Positions 31,084 to 36,892 of a stretch of 44,579 bases of DNA are shown here, in pieces. The stretch is from a virus. Below the pieces are notes generated by a model. The model was not told the origin of the DNA and did no database searches. It saw only the letters and a list, made by a program, of their open reading frames with translations. A program made the translations under genes and the position numbers. The DNA lies in IMG/VR virus record IMGVR_UViG_3300037071_004345, positions 1 through 44,579 of that record. One strand, given 5' to 3'. Positions within the stretch are counted from its first letter, which is position 1. Each line of letters opens with the position of its first letter.

Positions 31084-32031
31084 TCAGACTGCCGGACGAT
31101 CGAAAAGATCCGGCGTTTTCTGGCAGCGGTAGGGCGCGCCCTCGTAGTCGAGATCCTTGAAGGTTCCCGGATCCGCCGCAACCACAGAGTCGAATGCCTC
31201 GAGGTTATGGGCGCGCCAGAGGTAGACCGCCTCTTTATCCTCCTCGAGCCAAGCCTCGAGCTTTTCCGCGCGCTCCTCGAGCCGGCGCTTGTCGAAAGCT
31301 TCCCAGTCGACGGCCTCTGACCAGGCTTGGTATGCGCGCTCGTCCCCCACGGTTTCTTCGTACAGGTCGAGATCCTCGGGGTCGGCGCCCGCGAGCTGTA
31401 GCACCGCGAGCAGCAGCGTTCCCAACTCGTTGTGGTCCCAATCGCCTAGGGGCTTTTCCAGCCAATCCTCGATATCGGTCGGGTAGTAGGCTATGAAACC
31501 ATCGTAAGACGTGAAACGATCCTTGATAGTCTTCGCCAGAGTAGCGTGACCTTCCGCCCGCGAGCGGCGAAACATGAGGTACACAATCGCGAGCGGCATT
31601 TCGCCATAGAGACGATCCGTCGCGAAATTATACTCGCGCGGCGAGTCCATCGACTCGAAAGTCATACGGATTGAGTCGCGACGATACGGCTCCTCTACGT
31701 AGGTTTTTGTCTGCCACTCAAACCGCTTGTGAACATCTGGAACGCTAAACCCTAGCGTTTCGCCGGCCATGTTGTCAAAGGACGCAACGTAGTTAGTTGC
31801 AATCTTCGCATACGCGATATCGTAAGACGTTTCGCGTAACAGGATCTCGCCCAGGTCGCTGGCGGATAAGCGCAGTTCCTCCGGCCATGCCGGTTCATAG
31901 TCGAGATCGCCTTTCTCGCCTTCGGTGGCGATATAGTAGCAGTGTGACTCCTCCTCATGGTCGACGGCGCGGGAATAGTCGGACTCGTAGAATCCCGGGA
32001 AAGGGATGTTGACGACAACGTTGCGGCTCAT
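31084..32031 (-). CDS. Large acidic protein of the leftward cluster, unknown function
   Basis: 315 residues, the longest of the cluster. Very rich in Asp/Glu, Tyr and Trp throughout (SDYSRAVDHEEESHCYYIAT, DPEDLDLYEETVGDERAYQA, LEAWLEEDKEAVYLWRAHNL), with a basic C-terminal PYRCQKTPDLFDRPAV. Strong overall negative charge is typical of DNA-mimic anti-restriction proteins, but no ArdA or Ocr signature is visible, so this is only a hypothesis. Its ribosome site (GGAG) lies in the 20-residue ORF that overlaps its start. Confidence 0.6.
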   Translation of the reverse strand: MSRNVVVNIPFPGFYESDYSRAVDHEEESHCYYIATEGEKGDLDYEPAWPEELRLSASDLGEILLRETSYDIAYAKIATNYVASFDNMAGETLGFSVPDVHKRFEWQTKTYVEEPYRRDSIRMTFESMDSPREYNFATDRLYGEMPLAIVYLMFRRSRAEGHATLAKTIKDRFTSYDGFIAYYPTDIEDWLEKPLGDWDHNELGTLLLAVLQLAGADPEDLDLYEETVGDERAYQAWSEAVDWEAFDKRRLEERAEKLEAWLEEDKEAVYLWRAHNLEAFDSVVAADPGTFKDLDYEGAPYRCQKTPDLFDRPAV

Positions 32032-32090
32032 GCCCCGGACTCCTCATTGTTGATCGACCATGTGAAGACGAACCACGCGTAGTTCGGCAT
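32028..32090 (-). CDS. 20-residue ORF upstream of the acidic protein
   Basis: Read from ATG 32090 with a good AAAGGAG site; Trp, Phe, Tyr-rich start (NYAWFVFTWS) and acidic end. Its stop overlaps the next ATG (ATGA), and the next gene's ribosome site lies inside it. It may be a leader peptide that couples or controls translation of the 315-residue gene, or an independent micropeptide. Confidence 0.45.
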   Translation of the reverse strand: MPNYAWFVFTWSINNEESGA

Positions 32091-32102
32091 TTCAGACTCC
32101 TT

Positions 32103-32333
32103 TCACGGCAAACGGGACGCGGGGCCATCAACCACGCGGCCGATGGCACGGGCGCAGCTCCGCCAGGTCCGGCCGAGCACGCGATCGGGCGCCCCGATGG
32201 ACTCGGCCGACTCCACCCAATCGGCTTTCTCTAAGCAAACCGAGTCGAGTGCGCCGAGCACGGTTCCCAGCCCGTGCTTGTCCACAAGCTCTTCGAGATC
32301 GTTCTTTAGTGTCTGCCATCCTATCAGGTTCAT
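32103..32333 (-). CDS. Small helical protein of the leftward cluster
   Basis: 76 residues from ATG 32333, overlapping the previous stop. LIGWQTLKNDLEELVDKHGL, GTVLGALDSVCLEKADWVES and a basic end (RTWRSCARAIGRVVDG). Short helical protein commonly seen in phage accessory gene clusters; role unknown. Confidence 0.6.
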   Translation of the reverse strand: MNLIGWQTLKNDLEELVDKHGLGTVLGALDSVCLEKADWVESAESIGAPDRVLGRTWRSCARAIGRVVDGPASRLP

Positions 32334-32860
32334 GGCTCCACCCAATTCACGCACGCATCTATGATGCGGCCGGCCGCTTCCTGCGCCGACATGGGCGCAA
32401 GCCGGCGCCGCTTGCTCGCGGCGGTTTCCCTCAGAGAAACGAGCATCCCTTCGCCAAAGGTCCGACCTGTGAACTCGCGCCCGTTGACGCGAGCGTAGGC
32501 TTGGAACATGCGCGAGCCGATGTAGCTCTGGACACGCCAGCCGGCGCCGAGCGTTACCGTGCCGATCACGTCCCCCGTCCATGTCGTCAGGTCGCGCGAG
32601 CCGAGTCCGTAGGCGGAGTCTGTCCTCGCGTGTAGCTTCCCGACATAGGCGACGAATGACTCGGGTGTGTCATTGAGCAGCTCGTATTGATTGACTCGGC
32701 CGCGCATGGCGTTGTCGACGGCCGCATAGTCGGGATGGCGGGATATCTCGACTGGCAAGTATCCGCCGCGATTGGCCACGTCGGGCGCCATGCGGCGCAT
32801 GGTCTCGTCCGCCTTGTCGACGGCCGCGCGCTCTATGGCGTAGGTCTCTGGCGTCAACAT
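32330..32860 (-). CDS. Unknown protein of the leftward cluster
   Basis: 176 residues from ATG 32860 (in-frame upstream part is shadow). N-terminal helices (TYAIERAAVDKADETMRRMA), then a beta-rich middle (TTWTGDVIGTVTLGAGWRVQ, SYIGSRMFQAYARVNGREFT) with TFGEGMLVSLRET, and a basic linker SKRRRLAP. The middle could be a small beta-barrel domain. No family recognised. Confidence 0.6.
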   Translation of the reverse strand: MLTPETYAIERAAVDKADETMRRMAPDVANRGGYLPVEISRHPDYAAVDNAMRGRVNQYELLNDTPESFVAYVGKLHARTDSAYGLGSRDLTTWTGDVIGTVTLGAGWRVQSYIGSRMFQAYARVNGREFTGRTFGEGMLVSLRETAASKRRRLAPMSAQEAAGRIIDACVNWVEP

Positions 32861-32864
32861 GGCG

Positions 32865-33056
32865 TCACCGTGCCCGCGAGTAGTGGCGCATGGTCTCGGC
32901 ACGAGCCTCAGACCAACGCGAGTTGATGGATTCCATGCGCGCATCGTGGCCGGCCATCGCAGCATTGGCGCGCCGCGTCAGTTCCTCGCGGGCGCCGGGC
33001 GTTCCGCGGCGGATAGCATTCATCAAGCCGGGAAGCGGGATGGTTTGCAGTGTCAT
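32865..33056 (-). CDS. Small basic protein of the leftward cluster
   Basis: 63 residues from ATG 33056 with AAGGAACG upstream; overlaps the first cluster gene by four bases. LMNAIRRGTPGAREELTRRA and SINSRWSEARAETMRHYSRA give a strongly basic, helical peptide. Nucleic acid binding is possible. Not recognised. Confidence 0.55.
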   Translation of the reverse strand: MTLQTIPLPGLMNAIRRGTPGAREELTRRANAAMAGHDARMESINSRWSEARAETMRHYSRAR

Positions 33057-33244
33057 ATCTTCGTTCCTTTCAACCAAGCAGTTACCGCGTCAGCCCTAAG
33101 TGCGTCCCGCTTTTCCTCGGCGCTAAGCACTTCCGAGATCTCGGCCATGCGTGCGTAGGCCTCGCCCGGAACGTTGGCGCGCCATTGCAGCCCGTACCTA
33201 TGGACTAGCTCTAGGAAGGCTAGGCGAGCCTCATTCTTCGTCAT
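33053..33244 (-). CDS. First gene of the leftward cluster, unknown
   Basis: 63 residues from ATG 33244 with GGGAG upstream. Helical: EARLAFLELVHRYGLQW, EAYARMAEISEVLSAEEK, DALRADAVTAWLKG. Short, two to three helices, no motif. Being first after the promoter it should be expressed earliest and most strongly of the set. Confidence 0.6.
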   Translation of the reverse strand: MTKNEARLAFLELVHRYGLQWRANVPGEAYARMAEISEVLSAEEKRDALRADAVTAWLKGTKI

Positions 33245-33275
33245 TGTCTGATTCTCCCGTATCTGTCCTGCACTC

Positions 33276-33304
33276 ATGTTGCGCCATCTGACATACACTT
33301 GCAA
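33276..33304 (-). promoter_or_regulatory. Candidate leftward promoter of the accessory cluster
   Basis: Leftward TTGCAA (33304-33299), 17-base spacer, CAACAT (33281-33276). GACATAC lies in the spacer at 33290-33296 (+ strand), as in the promoter at 29768-29796. Only the -35 and spacing are good; the assignment relies partly on context. Confidence 0.45.
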
Positions 33305-33319
33305 CAGGAATCGTACGGC

Positions 33320-33348
33320 TTGCCATACCGTCGGCGCGGGATTATCAT
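33320..33348 (+). promoter_or_regulatory. Candidate promoter for the small terminase gene
   Basis: TTGCCA (33320-33325), 17 bases, TATCAT (33343-33348), with AGGGGA at 33365-33370 as the ribosome site ahead of the TTG start. It diverges from the leftward cluster promoter. Confidence 0.55.
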
Positions 33349-33379
33349 ACACATCTGATTAATCAGGGGAATTGATGAA

Positions 33380-33895
33380 TTGGCTACGCATACCAAGAGC
33401 GCAGACACAAGCCCGAAGCGTAAGACGCTTGTCTCGGCGCTTGCGCTGGTAGGCGATCCGCACGCGGCGGCGCGGCTGGCGGATTGGCGAGGGTATGGCG
33501 TTAATGATGCGGCATTCGTCGCGAAAGATCCGAGGGTTATCAAACAGGTAGAAGCAATCCGATTCCGGCGTATGTCAGAGGAGATCGTTCCGCTTGCGTT
33601 GGGCGTGATTGTCGAGACGCTTCGGGGTGCACCAGGTCGGGCTCGCGACGATATGGCTCGTTGGGCGGTCAAAGAGTGGAAAGACGAGCACGGGAGCGTC
33701 GCAGGGGGCGTCGTCGACGGTGATCTCGACCTCAGCAACGCCAGCCAAGGGCAGCTCGCGCGCATGATTCAGGAGCTGGAGGTACAACAGGCCGCGCTCG
33801 AAACGATTGCTGCAGGCAAGGCGAAGGACGTCACACCATCAACAGATGTGATAGATGCTGGCGATCATATCACAGAGATTGATCCATTCAGCTGA
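33380..33895 (+). CDS. Probable terminase small subunit
   Basis: 171 residues from a TTG start (no in-frame ATG or GTG upstream before a stop). The N-terminal part, SALALVGDPHAAARLADWRG followed by AAFVAKDPRVIKQVEAIRFR, has the helix-turn-helix-like arrangement and the 'P-x-V-x-x-x-x-E' helix of phage small terminases, followed by an oligomerisation helix (QLARMIQELEVQQAALETIA) and an acidic tail ending EIDPFS. It would select the packaging site; the repeat-rich non-coding DNA immediately downstream could hold that site. The large subunit is not in this window. Confidence 0.6.
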   Translation: MATHTKSADTSPKRKTLVSALALVGDPHAAARLADWRGYGVNDAAFVAKDPRVIKQVEAIRFRRMSEEIVPLALGVIVETLRGAPGRARDDMARWAVKEWKDEHGSVAGGVVDGDLDLSNASQGQLARMIQELEVQQAALETIAAGKAKDVTPSTDVIDAGDHITEIDPFS

Positions 33896-33898
33896 TGT

Positions 33899-33976
33899 GC
33901 GCAACACCACATGAGCTTCAGGTCGTAACCCTATGACCTGGTTAGCTATGTAACTGTACTAAGGTTACAGTTGCGC
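33899..33976. repeat. Nested inverted repeats after the small terminase gene
   Basis: Three perfect dyads: GCGCAAC (33899-33905) with GTTGCGC (33970-33976) encloses CAGGTC (33919-33924) with GACCTG (33935-33940), and AACTGTA (33952-33958) with TACAGTT (33966-33972). Together they could fold as a three-way structure. No T-run follows, so simple termination is doubtful; packaging-site or RNA-structure roles are possible. Confidence 0.65.
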
Positions 33977-34166
33977 AAGCCTCGGGGCGCATCGAGCCGC
34001 AGCTCTGCCTCGACGTCGACCTCGGCGCGGGCGCCTCGGCGGCCGGGCGGCCCCCCGGGCCACGGCCCACAATTGCACCAAAAGCCGGCGCTGGACGCCC
34101 ATACAAAAATGCGCCCCACCGTACCTTTCTGACATACAGTAACGTCGGCTACGGACTTCTCTCCCT

Positions 34167-34333
34167 CCTTCGTACCTTCGTATCGTAGGCTGCGTAGGGT
34201 ACGATCTTACCCTACGAAAGGGTACGAAACCCCCCTTCCGAGCGTCGTCAACCTTCGTACCTTCTTCGTAGGAAACGCAGTGCTAGGAACCCCCCCCCTT
34301 AAGGGGGGTCCGCATCCTACGAAAGGTACGAAG
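34167..34333. repeat. Iteron-like array: eight TACGAA/TTCGTA in four bipartite units
   Basis: Units at 34167-34189 (reverse), 34211-34228 (forward), 34252-34272 (reverse) and 34316-34333 (forward), each of the form CCTACGA-n-GGTACGAA. TACGAA copies: 34169, 34177, 34254, 34265 (as TTCGTA) and 34213, 34223, 34318, 34327. A 9-base dyad CGTAGGGTA-N6-TACCCTACG sits at 34193-34216. The alternating orientation and non-coding place suggest a replication origin or packaging site bound by a multimeric protein. Confidence 0.75.
34293..34308. repeat. 16-base palindrome C6-TTAA-G6
   Basis: A perfect palindrome CCCCCCTTAAGGGGGG between the third and fourth bipartite repeats, preceded by three more C. It stands in otherwise mixed sequence and could be a cleavage, nicking or protein-binding point. 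Confidence 0.7.
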
Positions 34334-34379
34334 ACGACACGAGGGGCGCAAAAACGCTTGCCGACGATAAAACAGGAGT

Positions 34380-34415
34380 GTATGTCTGGCGGACGCCGTC
34401 ACATGGGAGACATAC
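34380..34415. promoter_or_regulatory. GTATGTC/GACATAC pair over the zinc-finger gene start
   Basis: GTATGTC (34380-34386) and GACATAC (34409-34415) are inverted, 22 bases apart. The second lies between the ribosome site GGGAG (34405-34409) and ATG 34418. A further GACATAC lies at 34132-34138. A bound regulator, or an RNA hairpin formed by the pair, would block expression of the gene. Confidence 0.5.
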
Positions 34416-34417
34416 GA

Positions 34418-34969
34418 ATGGCCAAGGAATCGCCGGAAACCCCTTGCGTGTATTGCCACGCCCCCGGGCGGATATACGCCGTGAAGGAGGGCTACGTGGT
34501 CCCAGGCACCGAGCACCTCGCAAAGCCGACCGCACTCTGCGCTCGCTGCTACCATCCACACCAGCAGGAGCTTTTCTGGCACGCCCATCCCCGAGGCCGG
34601 GATTTCGCGAAGAAGGAGATCGAGGATCTCGCCGCCGAGGTCGCCGAGCGGAAGCAGGCGCAGCGCGAGGCCGCAAGGCCCAAGCCCGCTTCGTCGACTC
34701 CCGAGCCCCAGCTCATCGAGGCCGCGGTCCAGCGGCTCATGGGGGAGGCCCAGCGGCTCGCGGACCCGCATCCGAAGCCCCGGAGCCCCGCCTGGATCGG
34801 CCGAGACCTCGAGGTCGAGGGCTGGGACCGCAAGCTGCTCGTCGCGGCGCTGGCTCAGGCCGTCGAGGACGGCGACCTCGTGCTCGATGAGCAATTCGAC
34901 GCTTCGCGGAACATGAAACGGGTCGTCCGGCCCGCCCCGACCGGCGTTGCGGTCGATCTTTTCGCGTAG
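34418..34969 (+). CDS. Zinc-finger protein with DLFA tail, candidate repeat-binding protein
   Basis: 183 residues from ATG 34418 (GGGAG eight bases upstream); in-frame ATGs at 34403 and 34382 are alternatives, the latter with AGGAG only three bases away. CVYCHAPGR and CARCYHPH form a zinc site at 10-45, then a charged helix (EIEDLAAEVAERKQAQREAA), and a C-terminal winged-helix-like part (WDRKLLVAALAQAVEDGDLV, then LDEQFDASRNMKRVV), ending VAVDLFA. It follows directly after the iteron-like array, so it could be an origin- or packaging-site-binding protein. Family not recognised. Confidence 0.6.
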   Translation: MAKESPETPCVYCHAPGRIYAVKEGYVVPGTEHLAKPTALCARCYHPHQQELFWHAHPRGRDFAKKEIEDLAAEVAERKQAQREAARPKPASSTPEPQLIEAAVQRLMGEAQRLADPHPKPRSPAWIGRDLEVEGWDRKLLVAALAQAVEDGDLVLDEQFDASRNMKRVVRPAPTGVAVDLFA

Positions 34970-34970
34970 G

Positions 34971-35013
34971 TTGACGCCCGTGGCGGTTGTCGGATATGAT
35001 GGCCGACAACCGC
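34971..35013 (+). promoter_or_regulatory. Late promoter with 11-base inverted repeat over the -10
   Basis: TTGACG (34971-34976), 18-base spacer, TATGAT (34995-35000). A perfect 11-base inverted repeat, GCGGTTGTCGG (34983-34993) with its complement at 35003-35013, brackets the -10 box in its 9-base spacer. This is the form of an operator placed to block a promoter. It precedes the endolysin and late tail genes. Confidence 0.65.
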
Positions 35014-35031
35014 AGCACGGATCAGACGCTC

Positions 35032-35661
35032 ATGGCCCCTCGGATCGCGATCGTCATCGGACACAACGCCAAAGCCTCAGGGGCCGAGCGCGTCACCGAT
35101 GGTGTCAGCGAATTTTCCTGGAACGGCCGGCTCGCGGAGGAAATCCAGAGCCTTAATCCCGGCCAGGTCCGGGTTTTTCGCCGGGAATCCAACCCCAACG
35201 GCTACACGGCCGAGGTCAAGGCCGCCTACGCGCAGGTCGACGCCTGGGATCCCAGCGTTTCCTGCGAGCTGCACTTCAACGCCTTCAATTCGACCGCCAC
35301 CGGGACCGAAACGCTCTACGCCACGAATGCCGGGAGGGCAGTTGCCGAGAAGATCCAGCCAAAAATGGTCGCTGCGCTCGGGCGCAAGGACCGTGGGCTG
35401 GTCAAGATCGAGAAGGGCGGGCGCGGGTGGGAGTCGCTCGTCGCAGGAAAGGCCCCTGCCGTCATTGCCGAGACGTATTTCGGCTCGAACAGCACCGATT
35501 GCGACCACGCCGACGAGCGTTTCGGGCAGTTGGCCCGCGCCATCCTGACCGGGCTCGGAGGGACCGTTCTCGGGCCGACGCCGTGGCCCGGACCTGTCGA
35601 AATCACGATCGAGGAGCGGGTTTCGATGATCGAAGCCCGGCTCGAAGCAGCCGGAATCTGA
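35032..35661 (+). CDS. N-acetylmuramoyl-L-alanine amidase endolysin (Amidase_3)
   Basis: 209 residues from ATG 35032, chosen because upstream in-frame ATGs at 34996 and 34999 fall in the promoter -10. Zinc ligands and catalytic Glu follow the Amidase_3 order: IVIGHNAKASGAE (His11), SEFSWN (Glu27), CELHFNAF (His81) and AVIAETYFGSN (Glu147). It cuts the amide bond between muramic acid and L-Ala in peptidoglycan. There is no signal peptide, so it needs the holin just downstream to cross the membrane. Confidence 0.85.
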   Translation: MAPRIAIVIGHNAKASGAERVTDGVSEFSWNGRLAEEIQSLNPGQVRVFRRESNPNGYTAEVKAAYAQVDAWDPSVSCELHFNAFNSTATGTETLYATNAGRAVAEKIQPKMVAALGRKDRGLVKIEKGGRGWESLVAGKAPAVIAETYFGSNSTDCDHADERFGQLARAILTGLGGTVLGPTPWPGPVEITIEERVSMIEARLEAAGI

Positions 35662-35672
35662 GGAGAACGAGC

Positions 35673-35936
35673 ATGGCGGACCCCACTGGCCCCAACACCG
35701 ACCTCCCCGAACTGCCTGCGTGGCAGGCCCGCAGCTTTTGGGTGACGATCGTCGCCGCGGCGCTGCAAATCGCCACCTTCGCGCGGTTCGACCTGCTCGG
35801 GATGTTCGGCGTCGAGGGCTCCGAGCAGCTCGTCGACGCGATCATGCAGATCGTGGCCGCCGGCGCCCTCTTTTGGGTGTGGTTCGAGCGCAAGGCGCCG
35901 AATTTCCGCCTCTCCCTCTCCGGAAAGAAGGGCTGA
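35673..35936 (+). CDS. Holin (two membrane segments)
   Basis: 87 residues, ATG with GAGGAG upstream, 11 bases after the endolysin. Two membrane helices: ARSFWVTIVAAALQIATFAR and LVDAIMQIVAAGALFWVWF, with a short loop between and a basic C-terminus (ERKAPNFRLSLSGKKG). This is the topology of class II-like phage holins and the gene adjoins the endolysin. Confidence 0.75.
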   Translation: MADPTGPNTDLPELPAWQARSFWVTIVAAALQIATFARFDLLGMFGVEGSEQLVDAIMQIVAAGALFWVWFERKAPNFRLSLSGKKG

Positions 35937-35939
35937 AAC

Positions 35940-36203
35940 GTGGCAACTTCGGCGGTCAGCCAGATCACGGACCTCGAGTGGGCCGTCGCTGCGGATGGGG
36001 CCGCTGAAACCCTGCTCACGAGCGACGGGAACGGGTTCTTCTACCTGATCCTCGAAGACAGCCCGGATGCGGACCTCGCGTTCGGGCATGTCGTCGAGGG
36101 GTGGCAGAACGAAGCCATCATCACGCTCACCGGCGAGACGCTCTACGTCCGATCCCGGCACGGCACAGTGACGCTCATCGCCACCGTGGACGCCGAAGCA
36201 TGA
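35940..36203 (+). CDS. Small virion-associated protein, unknown function
   Basis: 87 residues from GTG 35940. Beta-rich throughout (LEWAVAADGAAETLLTSDGN, FFYLILEDSPDADLAFGHVV, ITLTGETLYVRSRHGTVTLI), without helices or Cys. It looks like a small beta-sandwich of the kind in tail fibre bases or baseplate hubs. The stop overlaps the next ATG. Confidence 0.5.
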   Translation: MATSAVSQITDLEWAVAADGAAETLLTSDGNGFFYLILEDSPDADLAFGHVVEGWQNEAIITLTGETLYVRSRHGTVTLIATVDAEA

Positions 36204-36892
36204 CCTACCGCGGCGGAGGGTACTTCCGGGCGGGCGGCGGCACTGGCGGTGGCGGCGGCGGGGATATGACCGGCGCCGAGATTGCGACGGCGCTCACAGC
36301 GCTGACCGAGGAGGCCCGCGACGCCTTCCTGGCCGACATGGCCGCCGGGCTGGTCGGCGACGACGAGCTTTGGAAGAACAACGCCGACAGCTCTGGCGTA
36401 GAGGGCGCCGCGATCGTCGAGGAGGCCCTTGCGGACCCCTCAGACGTGGCCGAGGGCATCAACACGACCCTCGGGTTGAACATCGCCATCGAGCAGTTCT
36501 GGCGGCAGGAGCAGACGGTCGCGCAGGCGAGCCCCCTGACCCTGCATTTCCCCGGGTCGAGCACGACGTTCGGGGCAGCGAACCATACCCTAAACGTCCG
36601 GGTCACCGGCGTCACCGCCGCGGTGCCCTGGCAGATCGCAGAGATTGCCGACGGGCTCGAGGGTGTCGAGTTCCGGGTCACCTTCGTCAACGCCGAGGGT
36701 AACACCAACAACGCCTTCCCGCAGAACCATGTCGGGACGGGCGCCACGGTCTCCTACGTCGATGGCGTCGAGGAGGCCGATCTCGTCATCCCGACCGGTT
36801 CCGGCAGCGAGCTGGCGGTCTTCGGTCGCATCGTGGCGACCGGGGCGACCGGCTCGTTCAAGATCACCGGCTACGAGACGGACACAGCCTGA
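36200..36892 (+). CDS. Tail-fibre-like structural protein
   Basis: 230 residues; ATG overlaps the previous stop. Gly-rich start (GGGYFRAGGGTGGGGGG), then a helical stretch (AEIATALTALTEEARDAFLA) and a beta-rich C-terminal domain from about 110 (LTLHFPGSSTTFGAANHTLN, then ELAVFGRIVATGATGSFKIT). A flexible Gly arm followed by a beta domain is common in adsorption proteins. Not recognised as a named family. Confidence 0.55.
   Translation: MTYRGGGYFRAGGGTGGGGGGDMTGAEIATALTALTEEARDAFLADMAAGLVGDDELWKNNADSSGVEGAAIVEEALADPSDVAEGINTTLGLNIAIEQFWRQEQTVAQASPLTLHFPGSSTTFGAANHTLNVRVTGVTAAVPWQIAEIADGLEGVEFRVTFVNAEGNTNNAFPQNHVGTGATVSYVDGVEEADLVIPTGSGSELAVFGRIVATGATGSFKITGYETDTA

Noticed and set aside
30547-31320. 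257-codon + strand frame across the leftward cluster
   Set aside because: The minus strand has three consistent small genes with ribosome sites here; the + frame crosses their boundaries and has no motif.
34167-34333. CRISPR array
   Set aside because: Repeats are short, alternate in orientation and have no equal-length unique spacers; no cas genes are present. The DUF2800 nuclease is a phage recombination enzyme type.
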